The notes: generated by a model not told the origin, from the letters alone. A stretch of DNA of 55,086 nucleotides from Verrucomicrobiia bacterium (GCA_020439995.1 JAGROY010000018.1:1-55086); one strand, 5' to 3'. Numbered from the stretch's first letter, positions 1-9,203 are shown. Numbers and translations: made by a program.

Positions 1-2889
1 CACCGCGACATCAAACCGGCCAACTTGATCCTGACCGAAACCAACCAGCTCAAGGTCACGGATTTTGGCATTGCCAGGAACATCACTGATTCCGTCAGCC
101 GACTGAGCATGCGCGGCAATGACAGTAGCGGCACGCCGGGCTACATGAGTCCGCAGCAGGCTATGGGAGACCGGGCGGCCGTCGCGGATGATGTCTATTC
201 CATTGGTGCGACTCTCTACGATCTGCTCACCAGTCGCCCCCCATTCTATTCCGGTGACATTCCGTTGCAGATCCTGAACAAAGTTCCGCCATCGATTGAG
301 GATCGTCGGGTCGAGCTTGGAATTGTCAGCAGGCAGCCGGTGCCTGACGACTGGGAAGAAGTGATCGCCGCCTGCCTGGAAAAATCGCCTAGGGCTCGTC
401 CGGCTTCTGTGAGCGAAATCAAGGATCGCCTTGGCGCTCCGCCCGTGTTCGATGAACTGGAGAGCATCGCCCTCACACAGTCACCAATCATCAATCGCGG
501 CGGCCCGATTTTTGATGAACCGCCACCCACGCGCATCACCACACGCCGGTCAACAGCACCTTCGTCGCCGTCGTCCAGACGGTCCCAGCACGGCAGTGAT
601 CGGGCGGATCCTATCAGTGTTCCTTCGCCTAGCAGGCTCGGAGCTGCGGTGCCTGAAGAACAAGCGCCGATGGAAAAAGCACCCGCAGCAGTGCCTGCTC
701 CAGAGCCGGTCGAGCGAAGATCTACGGTGAAACAGTTGATGCTTTTGCTGGTGGTTGGCTTGATCGGTGCATTTGGTATAGGCGCATTCGCCGCGCACTA
801 CATGAGCGTGCAGGAGGCTGCCACCCGGGAGAAGAGCGGCACCGTCGGCCCGATCCCACCAGTAAGCGTCGCCCCCGCAGTCTCGGCCCCCGATCCAGCG
901 GAGACCACCAGGCTCGAGCAGCTGGAAGAAGAAAAAAATGCGCTCTTGGCGACCGTCGCCGAACTCCGCAGGCAAGCTGGCGAAGTTGAGGAGGCAGGTA
1001 GCGCCCGAGACCAGACACTGGAAGAACTACGCGACGAGATGGCGGAACTGCGGAAGCGATTCGCCAAGAAGGAACAGCCCGCACTGCCGACAACACCAGT
1101 CCCCCCACTGCCGGTCGAGCCCCAACCGTCCACCGAAGTGAAAGCACCGTTGCTGGCACAGGCTCCGATCAAACTAACACCTGAGGGTGCTACTTTGATG
1201 ATCAACAATGAAGCACTGGAAAATCCTGGAGAAACGATTGAGTTGCCACCGGGCGAACATCTCGTCCGCGTCACCTACAAAGACTGGCAACCACTGGAGC
1301 GATCGATTGTATTGAAGGCAGGCGAGAATCCCGCGCTGGATCTTAGTCTGGCGCACGCCACGATCATTCTCAATTCATCACCTCCGGGAGCCGCGCTGTC
1401 TGTCGATGGAAAAGCCATCGGTTCGGCTCCCTGCGAAATCCTGGGAGAGGCGGGACGGACGTATCAAATCGCAGCACGCCTGGGAGAATGGGAGGCATTT
1501 GAGACGAGCATTTCAGCACCTCGCCAGGGACGGACTGAGAAGACCATTCACATACCCTACGGCACTGTGAAATTTTCCAGCGAACCGAGAGGAGCAACCG
1601 TGAGCGTGGGAGGCCGAACCATGGAGACGCCGTGCACGATGCTGGTGGAGGCGAACAAAGATCTGACAGCAGTGTTCAGATATCAGAATTGGAGTCCATT
1701 CGAGCGTAGTGTTCGAATTGGAGATGCGAAGAAACTGGATGTTTTTTGCCGCATTCCGCATGGTAAAATCTGGGTGACGTCCACGCCATCAGGTGTAGGC
1801 GCTGTGGTGTATTCGGATTCAGAGAAACTCGGTTACATTGGGAAGGATGGATCAGAATTTGTAGTGGCCGCAGGAAAACGAACGATCGAGATATCCGGCG
1901 ACTCCAAGTTTTCGAAAATCCGGCAGCAGGTCACGGTCACTGATGGTGAAACCAGTCGGCTCGACGAGATCGCATTTACCGGCGTCCAATTCTTAAGCAA
2001 CAGCGTGAAAGCCATCGAAGTCTGGATCGATGGAAAGCTCGCTGGCCGCACACCTTTTTTCTGGGAACTTGAGCGATCAAGCGCGCTGGAACTCCGGTTT
2101 GTGAAAGCAGGTTACAAAACCGGAGCGGATCATTTGGTAATTAGTCGGGGACGCGTTCTCGATTACGATGTAAAGCTGGAGCCGGAGGCTTCTGTCAGAG
2201 CGCCTGAAGTGATCAGAAAGGCTGAGCCTCTTCCTGTCGCGCCTCAGTCCCCCGCCCCGGAGGAGCCGACTTCGCCAGTGCCAGAACCATCATCAAGCCC
2301 TCAACTCGGAGAGCATTTCACGAGCGCCACAGGCTTGGCAATGCGATGGATTCCGACCGTTCGCGGCGGCTTCTGGGCATCCGCGCATGAGATTACTCGC
2401 TCCCAATATCAGAGCCTGATGGGAGCGGATCCCAGCACTTTCGTTTCAAGCCCAAACTTGCCGGTGCAGAACGTGACATACCAGCAGGCGGTCCAATTCT
2501 GCGGCACCCTGCTGGCGAAGGAACGGGACGCTGGCCGGGCTCCCGCTGGCTACACCTATCACCTGCCATCTGTCAGTGAATGGCGGCAAATGCTTGGACG
2601 GCATTCGGCAAATCTTGCGATCAATTCCTACGTCGTCTGGAAACGCTCACAGGCCACTGGCCCGGCGACCGTTGGAAGCCTCAGCGCCAATCAATTTGGC
2701 CTGCATGACATCCGTGGGAACATGATGGAATGGTGCCGCGACAAGAGCTCCAAAGGTTACAACGTTCTCGCAGGAGGCTCGTGGTCGACTGAGGTCAAAA
2801 GCGCGACCAATGACACCACTCAGAAAACGCCAGACTACTCGGAAAACAACACGGGCTTCCGCGTGGTATTGGTCAAAGCAGCACCGTGA
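1..2889 (+). CDS. Membrane Ser/Thr protein kinase with PEGA repeats and a C-terminal FGE-like domain (5' end outside window)
   Basis: The reading frame is open from the first base, so the gene begins upstream and 962 codons are visible. It opens in the catalytic loop (HRDIKPAN), followed by the DFG motif (VTDFGIA) and the activation segment (GTPGYMSP), so only the C-lobe of the kinase is present. Next come a Pro/Ser-rich linker, one membrane segment (about residues 243-268), a coiled coil (about 300-355) and about five PEGA-like beta repeats (about 385-730), each with a 'PPGEHLVRV' or 'SSPPGAALSVDG' type core. From about residue 770 there is a formylglycine-generating-enzyme/SUMF1 fold (GLHDIRGNMMEWC, LAGGSW, NTGFRVV). 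The Cys and Arg usually found between GGSW and GFR are missing, so this domain is probably a binding module. Such kinases signal at the membrane and sense envelope cues; the target is unknown. Confidence 0.9.
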   Translation, partial: HRDIKPANLILTETNQLKVTDFGIARNITDSVSRLSMRGNDSSGTPGYMSPQQAMGDRAAVADDVYSIGATLYDLLTSRPPFYSGDIPLQILNKVPPSIEDRRVELGIVSRQPVPDDWEEVIAACLEKSPRARPASVSEIKDRLGAPPVFDELESIALTQSPIINRGGPIFDEPPPTRITTRRSTAPSSPSSRRSQHGSDRADPISVPSPSRLGAAVPEEQAPMEKAPAAVPAPEPVERRSTVKQLMLLLVVGLIGAFGIGAFAAHYMSVQEAATREKSGTVGPIPPVSVAPAVSAPDPAETTRLEQLEEEKNALLATVAELRRQAGEVEEAGSARDQTLEELRDEMAELRKRFAKKEQPALPTTPVPPLPVEPQPSTEVKAPLLAQAPIKLTPEGATLMINNEALENPGETIELPPGEHLVRVTYKDWQPLERSIVLKAGENPALDLSLAHATIILNSSPPGAALSVDGKAIGSAPCEILGEAGRTYQIAARLGEWEAFETSISAPRQGRTEKTIHIPYGTVKFSSEPRGATVSVGGRTMETPCTMLVEANKDLTAVFRYQNWSPFERSVRIGDAKKLDVFCRIPHGKIWVTSTPSGVGAVVYSDSEKLGYIGKDGSEFVVAAGKRTIEISGDSKFSKIRQQVTVTDGETSRLDEIAFTGVQFLSNSVKAIEVWIDGKLAGRTPFFWELERSSALELRFVKAGYKTGADHLVISRGRVLDYDVKLEPEASVRAPEVIRKAEPLPVAPQSPAPEEPTSPVPEPSSSPQLGEHFTSATGLAMRWIPTVRGGFWASAHEITRSQYQSLMGADPSTFVSSPNLPVQNVTYQQAVQFCGTLLAKERDAGRAPAGYTYHLPSVSEWRQMLGRHSANLAINSYVVWKRSQATGPATVGSLSANQFGLHDIRGNMMEWCRDKSSKGYNVLAGGSWSTEVKSATNDTTQKTPDYSENNTGFRVVLVKAAP

Positions 2890-2948
2890 GATGAACTCAG
2901 CACTGACTCCAAAATCAAAGTAGGATTGCGCCCTATGCGCCCCGGACT

Positions 2949-3380
2949 TTATTCCACACTATTGAGCCGCTGGCTCTTGAACACACTCGCAGCCCGGTCA
3001 TTGAGGGCGCGAACTCTGTCGATCTGATCCTTGTCATTGTAGTGAGCTGAGAATTCAACCCACTTGGGTTCGCGCGGCGGAAGTGCGGCGGTTGCAATGC
3101 CGAGCGTGCCGACTCCGGTGACCCAGCGTGTGGTTCCGGCGGCCGCATTGGCGACCACTCCGGTACCCTGTGCTACTTTCATAATGTCCTTCTTCGTGCC
3201 ATCGGCTTCGATCGCCTCAAGCTCCGGCTTCCCCAGACGCGCAATCACCCTGTCGCGATCCGTCCCCAGATTGAGCACTGAGAAATCGACTTTGCGCTTC
3301 TTAGGAGTCGCACAACTGACCGCCATCACGCTGAAACCGACGACAAGTATCTGACTGATTGTTCTCACTGTAATTTTCAT
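2949..3380 (-). CDS. Small predicted lipoprotein
   Basis: This is a 143-aa protein. The reading frame extends 29 codons further upstream, but the ATG at 3380 begins a typical lipoprotein signal (MKITVRTISQILVVGFSVMA) ending in a lipobox-like AVSC, so this start is preferred. After the Cys there is a short stretch (LGTDRDRVIARLGKPELEAI) that resembles the 'G-x(2)-R-x-V-x(2)-LG-x-P' pattern of BamE/SmpA-like lipoproteins, but the match is too short to assign. A glycine/alanine-rich segment (residues about 75-105) could be a small hydrophobic hairpin. It is convergent with the preceding kinase gene. The function is unknown. Confidence 0.7.
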   Translation of the reverse strand: MKITVRTISQILVVGFSVMAVSCATPKKRKVDFSVLNLGTDRDRVIARLGKPELEAIEADGTKKDIMKVAQGTGVVANAAAGTTRWVTGVGTLGIATAALPPREPKWVEFSAHYNDKDQIDRVRALNDRAASVFKSQRLNSVE

Positions 3381-3490
3381 GCAATAATCGGCTTTATAAA
3401 GTAGGGATCGCTCATCGCCCTCGCCAAGCAATCGATCGACACTCAAGTGGTGATAGACTTGCCCCAAAGCCCTGCCAAGCCATTTCTGCG

Positions 3491-3510
3491 CGAACGACCG
3501 CGAACGACCG
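3491..3510. repeat. Perfect 10-bp tandem duplication
   Basis: The 10-mer cgaacgaccg occurs twice in tandem between the lipoprotein gene and the 661-aa secreted-protein gene. It is probably a replication-slippage duplication with no evident function. Confidence 0.7.
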
Positions 3511-3545
3511 CTCTATCGTGTAACATCCACCTATCGGCAGAGAGA

Positions 3546-5531
3546 TCACTCCCGCCGGATGCGATAAAAGCGGAACGGATCGAATGGCCCATCCATATGA
3601 AAGGTGGTGCGAGTTCCGTCTGAAGGGATGCCATCCTGCTCCTCACGCCAGACGTTCAGATCGATGCTTGAATCGACGCTGTAACTACCACCAGGCACGG
3701 ATTGCCACTCGATTTCGAGAACCTGGGCACCTTCTTCCGAAGCAATGAGGTCGATCCCCGTCGCTTCCAGCCCCCGGCTGTTGCCACCGGTTCGACCTTC
3801 GATCGCTATGCTGGCGATTCCGGCGTTGTTGCCCGGACCTTCGCCGGATATGCGAATACGCATCGTGTAAATACCTGCTGGTAAGGACAATGGTTGCCCG
3901 TCTCCGAACAGGACACTCGCCATACCCGGATTGGTTTCAAACGGCCCGTCACCAGCGAAGATGTCAAGCGCCTCGCCAGTCGCCACCTCTGCTTCTTCCT
4001 GCAGAATGACAATCTCAATATCAACATCGCGGCTCACTCCCTGAAGCACGCCACCATTGCTGAAAATTCCGATACCAAGTTCAGCCCGGGAGATGAGGAT
4101 GCTGGCCGCTGTTACCGTAAGCGGCACATCCACATGCCACGGCCCTTCATTGTGAATGTTCATGTCCGGGACGAAGGCATTTTGAGCGGCGTCCGTATCA
4201 AACAATTCCACCAGAATCCCTGTATCGTCCGTGTCAACAGCCGTCAATGAACCCGGGGATTCGATCCCGTCGACAGCCCACACAAAGCCTGACGCGACCA
4301 GACCATTGATCGTGCGATCTTGAAAATCAGTGAACAGGAGACGTGCCGGAGAGCTGGCCGGATCCGTCGGATCAGTGCCTGCCTCCAATTCCGCGCCGTC
4401 AGGGAAGCCGTCCTCATCACTGTCGGCGAGCGTGGGATTCGTAAGATGCGTTTTCACTTCGTCTCCGTCAGACAGCCCGTCTCCGTCACTATCTGCTACA
4501 AAGGGATCCGTGGTGGCCGTGACCTCTTCCCCATCTGTAAGTCCGTCCCCATCGCTGTCACCGCCGGGCGCATCGATCAGTGCCGAAAGCTCAATCACCA
4601 CTTCGTCACCGAGAGCACTATTGCTGGTAATGATCAATTCCGCACGGAAGTCTGCGGATTCCCCCTTCGAGTCGAACACTACTTTGATTTCGCCAGCCTC
4701 GCCCGAAGCAATCGCTGCCGGGAATGCACCCACGGTAAAACTGTCAGCCGATTCTCCTGCCACCTCGACGGCTGTGATCTGCAACTGCTCATTCTGCCCG
4801 CCATTGGTGAGGGACACGGTGAACTCAGTCTGTAATGGGAAGGCTGGCAAGCGACCAAGACTGACGCTTCTCGTTGCGGGAATCAGAACCGGATCCGGCA
4901 CACCGTCCCCCACGGTGCCCTGAACACTGATGCTGTCGAAACCAGCGTTGTTGCCCGGGCCCTCTCCAGATACATCCAGTCGCAAAGTGTATTCACCAAG
5001 CGCGGCTAGTGTAACCGGTGCCAACGGAATACTAAGCAGCGCAGGATTCTCCAACACATCCCCCTCGTTAGGAAATGTATCAAAACCTTCCGCAGTGCCG
5101 ATTTCGTTGCCGCCGTCATCAAGAATCGTTACCGTCACATCTGCATCCCGATTGGTGAACTGCAGAGCGCCGCTGTTGTTGTAAATCCCCAAGCCAATGT
5201 CTACCTGAAGCAGAGTGACGCTGGCATCCAGAATTTCGATGGGGATATCAACGCGCCACCTGCCCTCGTTGTGAATATTCAAATCCGGCACGAATGCCTC
5301 AAGTGTGTCATCGGTGTCGAACAAGCCAGCAAGCAAGCCAGTGACATCAGGATCAACGACAGTAAGATCACCAGGAGAAACGATGCCACTCGCCCGCCAG
5401 ACAATGGACGAGGCAACATCGAAGTCGATCGTTCGCCCAGCGAAGTCAGTTCCAAGAATTTCGACCGCATGGCCAGAAGCCGCCGCCAGAGCAAGCAAGG
5501 CGGAAGCAAGAACAATTGCCTTTGAGGACAT
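3546..5531 (-). CDS. Secreted multidomain protein with two copies of a beta-sandwich module, an Ig-like domain and thrombospondin type 3 repeats
   Basis: This is a 661-aa protein with a clear signal peptide (MSSKAIVLASALLALAAASG). A GTG at 5561 lies 4 nt after a GGAGG that also encodes the terminal arginines of the preceding gene, so the real start could be that GTG, by translational coupling; the ATG at 5531 gives the more typical signal. Domain order: a module of about 185 aa (LGTDFAGRTI ... DLNIHNEGRWRVDIP ... GPGNNAGFDSI), a HYDIN/ASPM-type Ig domain (about 215-325), three calcium-binding DSDGDGLTDGEE-type repeats (about 330-390), a second copy of the first module (LLFTDFQDRTI ... DMNIHNEGPWHVDVP ... 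GPGNNAGIASI), and a C-terminal segment ending in RFYRIRRE. The same module forms nearly all of the next upstream gene. There is no PEP-CTERM tail here. It is likely extracellular; its ligand is unknown. Confidence 0.85.
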   Translation of the reverse strand: MSSKAIVLASALLALAAASGHAVEILGTDFAGRTIDFDVASSIVWRASGIVSPGDLTVVDPDVTGLLAGLFDTDDTLEAFVPDLNIHNEGRWRVDIPIEILDASVTLLQVDIGLGIYNNSGALQFTNRDADVTVTILDDGGNEIGTAEGFDTFPNEGDVLENPALLSIPLAPVTLAALGEYTLRLDVSGEGPGNNAGFDSISVQGTVGDGVPDPVLIPATRSVSLGRLPAFPLQTEFTVSLTNGGQNEQLQITAVEVAGESADSFTVGAFPAAIASGEAGEIKVVFDSKGESADFRAELIITSNSALGDEVVIELSALIDAPGGDSDGDGLTDGEEVTATTDPFVADSDGDGLSDGDEVKTHLTNPTLADSDEDGFPDGAELEAGTDPTDPASSPARLLFTDFQDRTINGLVASGFVWAVDGIESPGSLTAVDTDDTGILVELFDTDAAQNAFVPDMNIHNEGPWHVDVPLTVTAASILISRAELGIGIFSNGGVLQGVSRDVDIEIVILQEEAEVATGEALDIFAGDGPFETNPGMASVLFGDGQPLSLPAGIYTMRIRISGEGPGNNAGIASIAIEGRTGGNSRGLEATGIDLIASEEGAQVLEIEWQSVPGGSYSVDSSIDLNVWREEQDGIPSDGTRTTFHMDGPFDPFRFYRIRRE

Positions 5532-5562
5532 AGCAGAATTTTGCAGGAAGCGACTGGTCACC

Positions 5563-6303
5563 TTACCTCCGCCGACGGATCAGCAACACTCCAGCGCCGA
5601 ACGATACGAGCAGTGCGCCTGATGGCTCGGGGACGACCGTTCCATTCACGGCAAGGTTGTCGAATCCTGCATTGTTTCCGACAAGGTCGTTGTCCGCACC
5701 AAAGGAAAGCCTCATTGTGTATTCGCCAGCAGGGACAGCTAGTCCGCCCACTTCGAATGATACCTGTGTTGGCTGAGGCGGCGCGGGCGTGTCGTGCAAA
5801 AATACGTCATTGACCGTAAGCGTTCCGAGCGAATTTGCCGAGGCGTCGGTGAGTGACACACTAATATCGAGATCACGCCCCACCCCTTGGAACGCGCCAC
5901 CATTGTTCAAAGTGAATGCGTCAAGAGTAACTGTATCGATACTGACTCCGACTCCAAGAACTCTGAATGGAATGTCGACATACCATGATCCTTCATTGTG
6001 GATATTGATGTCTGGCGCGAAACGATCCACGTTGCCCGCATCGCCTCCCTGAAACAAGCCTGCGGCCTCGAAGTTTGCGAATCCATTGGCCAGCGCCACA
6101 TCTCCAACAGCGGTCAGATCACCGGGATCAGCGATACCGTTGAGAGTCCACGCGAGGCCCGATGCGGTATCATTTGTGCTATTCGTAGTCGCAAGTGTAC
6201 GACCGTCGAAGTTGGCACCCAGTAGCACTACGGCACCCGCTGTCGGAATAGAAAATCCTGCCGCGAGAGTAAATAAGGAAGCTTTAAGGAGGTTGAATTT
6301 CAT
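5563..6303 (-). CDS. PEP-CTERM secreted protein, single beta-sandwich module
   Basis: This 246-aa protein has an N-terminal signal peptide (MKFNLLKASLFTLAAGFSIP), one beta-sandwich module and a C-terminal sorting signal: VPEPSG, a hydrophobic stretch, and a terminal RRRR. PEP-CTERM signals are recognised by exosortase, which is not encoded in this window. The body (LLGANFDGRTL ... DINIHNEGSWYVDIP ... GNNAGFDNLAVNG) is the same module that occurs twice in the adjacent downstream gene. The stop codon nearly abuts that gene (start 5561 or 5531), so the two are very likely cotranscribed. It is probably an envelope or extracellular-matrix protein; the specific role is unknown. Confidence 0.88.
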   Translation of the reverse strand: MKFNLLKASLFTLAAGFSIPTAGAVVLLGANFDGRTLATTNSTNDTASGLAWTLNGIADPGDLTAVGDVALANGFANFEAAGLFQGGDAGNVDRFAPDINIHNEGSWYVDIPFRVLGVGVSIDTVTLDAFTLNNGGAFQGVGRDLDISVSLTDASANSLGTLTVNDVFLHDTPAPPQPTQVSFEVGGLAVPAGEYTMRLSFGADNDLVGNNAGFDNLAVNGTVVPEPSGALLVSFGAGVLLIRRRR

Positions 6304-6393
6304 GGAAGGTAAGATGGTTGAAGGAATTTGCGCCGACAGTGTTACCTGTTACCTGATAATCGAATCGATTCCAAGCGGTATCTGCCTCTCGCT

Positions 6394-7434
6394 CTAAGCC
6401 AGATCGGTCGCGTCCGGCTCTTTCTTGATGTTGATCCAGGCGTGGACGTGCGGGTCACCGCGGAAGTAACAGAGCATGTTCGGCCCTTCGATTTGCCAGA
6501 CATCCCAGACCTTGTCGTTGCCTACGTCCTGATTCTTGAAAAATGCCATGTGCAGATTCTGGAATCCACCGTGCTTGATCAGCTTCATGGCCTCCTTGAC
6601 GTCAGCTTTCCGGTAGGGAGCCAGGATGTCCTCCAGAACTTTACGCACGTGGGCTCCCTGATCTTTGCTCAAGTCGCTCATGCGGATTCCAGGCAACCCA
6701 AATGCCTTGCCGGTCAACTTGACCGTTTGATTCCCCTGCTCTTTTCGCGACTGACCGAGCAGTGCCACTTCGCGTTGTTTGCCGTCGAGCATTTCAAAAG
6801 CTTCGTTGGCCCGCTTCGCCTGATACCAGTAGGCATTGCCAGGATGATCCGGCGCTTCGTCAAAATCTTCAGCCGCGTGACCGTAAAAAATCGGCCCGCC
6901 GAAGGCCGCTCCATCCACGGAGTCGCCATCACAACGCCGAGTGCAATGGCGGCCAGTGAGCACAAACTCAAACTTCCCGGTGCCCGGCTCCCCAAACAAA
7001 CCGATCGAACAGTCACCAAAACCGGCATCCCCGCTGTCATGCACCACCTGCTTATAGACTGTATCAGCATACTCTGGACTATGAAGGCCCATGAAGATTT
7101 GTTTCACCATCTCCCGTTGATCGTCGGTATAAAATTCCGAACCAATGCGTTGCGGAGTAATGTGCCAGTTGTTGTCGACCTTGAGACGCAGCTCATGATC
7201 GAACGAGAAAGCGACCGCTTTGCGTTGCTCCTCACTCAAACTGTCAAACAGCGTCTTCACCAGAGTTTCTGGCTTTGCCATCTTGCTCTTGTTTTCATCC
7301 GCGAAGCTGATGACTGGCAGGGCGGTCGCACCAAGGGCACCCACAGTCGATTTCAAAAACTGACGCCGCGGCATGTTAGGAAAGGATCCACAACAATGAT
7401 GATTTAAATCGTGAGGAATTGGCTCGTTTTTCAT
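6394..7434 (-). CDS. Tat-exported DUF3500 family protein
   Basis: This 346-aa protein carries a twin-arginine signal (MPRRQFLKSTVGALGATALP), so it is predicted to be exported folded. The body matches the DUF3500 family as I know it: a LFDSLSEEQRKAVAFSF opening, a QREMVKQIFMGLHSPEY segment, and a central GKFEFVLTGRHCTRRCDGD block corresponding to the usual 'G-H-H' region of the family. The biochemical function of DUF3500 is not established. The frame is open to 7542; I chose the ATG at 7434 because a short Asn/His/Cys-containing leader before the Tat motif is common in this group, but the ATG at 7374, directly at the Tat motif, is equally defensible. A 359-codon open frame on the opposite strand is a shadow of this gene. 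Confidence 0.82.
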   Translation of the reverse strand: MKNEPIPHDLNHHCCGSFPNMPRRQFLKSTVGALGATALPVISFADENKSKMAKPETLVKTLFDSLSEEQRKAVAFSFDHELRLKVDNNWHITPQRIGSEFYTDDQREMVKQIFMGLHSPEYADTVYKQVVHDSGDAGFGDCSIGLFGEPGTGKFEFVLTGRHCTRRCDGDSVDGAAFGGPIFYGHAAEDFDEAPDHPGNAYWYQAKRANEAFEMLDGKQREVALLGQSRKEQGNQTVKLTGKAFGLPGIRMSDLSKDQGAHVRKVLEDILAPYRKADVKEAMKLIKHGGFQNLHMAFFKNQDVGNDKVWDVWQIEGPNMLCYFRGDPHVHAWINIKKEPDATDLA

Positions 7435-7563
7435 GGTGCAAAACTCTGACAGTTTCATGGCTCCGAAGCGAGCCCGTTTTGATAGCAACGACACAAACCA
7501 GTAACCCTCAAAGAGATAAAGCACCCACACTTCGACAACCACGCAGGGCCGTAAGACTCCATT

Positions 7564-8058
7564 CTACGTAAGCGTCTTCCCTAACATCGCACAAAGCACC
7601 ATGGCATAGCCCAGAGAGGCGTCCCCTTGATCTCCAGAAACATCAGTGATCGCATCTCCCAGCAGAACTCCCTTCCATCCCGTGGCCACTGCGCCTTCGC
7701 CATAAAATGTCCAAAGTCGCACCAGCTCCCGCGACTTTAATTCCACTGAGACACGAAACATGTCCAACTCATCGGTAGACTCGCCAAGAATGCTAAAACT
7801 CGTCGGAATGGAATCACAGTCATAGGCAACTCTTACAACATCATCAAACGCATACTCCCGCGCAGACTGAAAGATCCAGCAATACGAGCGCTTCACGGAA
7901 ATCCTTCTCCGGTCGGGATCGATTTCAACTCTCTTGTAGTAGGCGCCTAACGAAAACACTAACACCGCCATGTGGCTCCGCGAGCGGTGAATCCCCTTAT
8001 CAAACCAAAGATAAGGTTTGATACTCAGGAGAGATAGAGTCCGTACTGTGAGGCTCAT
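7564..8058 (-). CDS. Conserved hypothetical protein
   Basis: The protein is 164 aa from the ATG at 8058. An upstream in-frame ATG at 8115 would overlap the end of hldD by about 40 nt, so the downstream start is preferred. Visible features are a segment GAYYKRVEIDPDRRRISVKR followed by WIFQSAREYAFDDVVRVAYD, a beta-rich pattern resembling a PH-like or membrane-associated domain in which a 'Y-x-R-V-E-x-D' strand precedes a 'W/F-F' strand. I recall similar small proteins in other Verrucomicrobia and Planctomycetes, but no function is known. It follows hldD with a 16-nt gap on the same strand and may be cotranscribed with it. Confidence 0.6.
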   Translation of the reverse strand: MSLTVRTLSLLSIKPYLWFDKGIHRSRSHMAVLVFSLGAYYKRVEIDPDRRRISVKRSYCWIFQSAREYAFDDVVRVAYDCDSIPTSFSILGESTDELDMFRVSVELKSRELVRLWTFYGEGAVATGWKGVLLGDAITDVSGDQGDASLGYAMVLCAMLGKTLT

Positions 8059-8074
8059 TGTCAGGGAATGCGCC

Positions 8075-9106
8075 TCATCCCAGGACTCCACCGTCTCCGG
8101 TTCGAGGCTCGTCACCGAGTCGCTTGTCAGGAATCAGGTAATTGATGATGTAGTCGGAAACCGCGTCACCCAACGGAGTGATCTCGCTCCTGAAGCCGGC
8201 AGCACGGAGCTTGTTGATGTCTGCCTGAGTGAAGTATTGGTACTTGTCGCGCAGCTGCTCAGGCATATCGACGAACTCAATGTTAGGCGGGATACCCAGC
8301 GCGGCGAAGATGGCATTTGCGAGATCAATCCAAGTGTGTGCACGCCCGGAGCCCAGATTAAAGAGCCCCCCCCCCAGTGGACGCTCGGCCAGTTGGATTG
8401 CCATTTCGACAGCATCCTTGACATAGAGAAAATCTCTCATCTGCTCGCCATCGGCGAAGTCTGGCCGGTGGCTCTTGAACAGGCAGACGCGGCCGGTTTC
8501 GCAGATCTGGTCGTAGGCTTTGTTCACCAGGCTGCGCATGTCGCCTTTATGATTTTCGTTGGGGCCGTAGACGTTGAAAAATTTTAGCCCGACCAGACTG
8601 CGGAGAAATCCCATGCGTTGCGCGTAGCAGTCGAAGAGATGCTTCGAGTAGCCGTACATGTTTAACGGACGTAGCTTTTCCAGATCAGGATCTTGGTCGT
8701 CCATTCCCTGGGTGCCATCGCCATACGTTGCAGCGGAAGACGCATAGACAAAGCGGGAACGACGGGGCATCGCCCAGTGCGCCAGCTTTTTGGTGTATTC
8801 AAAATTGTTCCGCATCAGGTATCCGGAATCCCGCTCAGTGGTCGCAGAACAGGCACCCATGTGAAAAACGGTCGAAATTTTGCCGAAGGCCTCAGGATTG
8901 GTGTCGAGCTTCTCGATGAAGGCATTGGCATCAACGTAGTCGGCAAATTTGAGCGGCACCAGATTCCGCCATTTTTCGTCGGACTCCATGATATCTGCAA
9001 CGATGATATTCTCATGACCGCGCTGATTGAGCGCCCAAACCAGAGCGCTGCCGATAAACCCGGCACCGCCCGTGACTAGAATGTATCCTTCGGTCGAAAG
9101 TGGCAT
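8075..9106 (-). CDS. hldD: ADP-L-glycero-D-manno-heptose-6-epimerase
   Basis: HldD converts ADP-D-glycero-D-manno-heptose to the L-glycero form, the last step in making the heptose donor for lipopolysaccharide inner core; it acts in the cytoplasm with bound NADP. The 343-aa protein is a short-chain dehydrogenase/epimerase with the Rossmann motif GGAGFIGS near the N-terminus, the family stretch GACSATTERD, the catalytic Ser region VYASSAATYG, the YxxxK pair in PLNMYGYSKHLFD, and the C-terminal QYFTQADINKLRAAGF. The length is slightly above the usual ~310 aa because of a C-terminal tail. It is divergent from an MsbA-like exporter, consistent with outer-membrane biogenesis. A run of ten G on the coding strand encodes LGGG and could be slippage-prone. 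Confidence 0.93.
   Translation of the reverse strand: MPLSTEGYILVTGGAGFIGSALVWALNQRGHENIIVADIMESDEKWRNLVPLKFADYVDANAFIEKLDTNPEAFGKISTVFHMGACSATTERDSGYLMRNNFEYTKKLAHWAMPRRSRFVYASSAATYGDGTQGMDDQDPDLEKLRPLNMYGYSKHLFDCYAQRMGFLRSLVGLKFFNVYGPNENHKGDMRSLVNKAYDQICETGRVCLFKSHRPDFADGEQMRDFLYVKDAVEMAIQLAERPLGGGLFNLGSGRAHTWIDLANAIFAALGIPPNIEFVDMPEQLRDKYQYFTQADINKLRAAGFRSEITPLGDAVSDYIINYLIPDKRLGDEPRTGDGGVLG
8366..8375 (-). repeat. Homopolymeric tract of ten C (G10 on the coding strand) inside hldD
   Basis: Ten consecutive C lie within the hldD reading frame, encoding the glycines of PLGGGLFNLG. The frame is intact at this length. Poly-G tracts of this size in LPS genes are classic slipped-strand phase-variation sites in other bacteria; whether this one varies is unknown. 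Confidence 0.8.
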
Positions 9107-9203
9107 AAGCGATTGAGACTACAGGGAGACGTCGGTGCAGTCTACCCGCTTTTTCATCGCGCTTGCGCAGAACACACTTGGCCGATAGTGATTCACAAAC
9201 TCA

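Noticed and set aside
6328..7407. A 359-codon open frame on the plus strand
   Set aside because: It lies antisense to the DUF3500 gene, which has a Tat signal and family motifs; the plus-strand product has no recognisable motif or signal.
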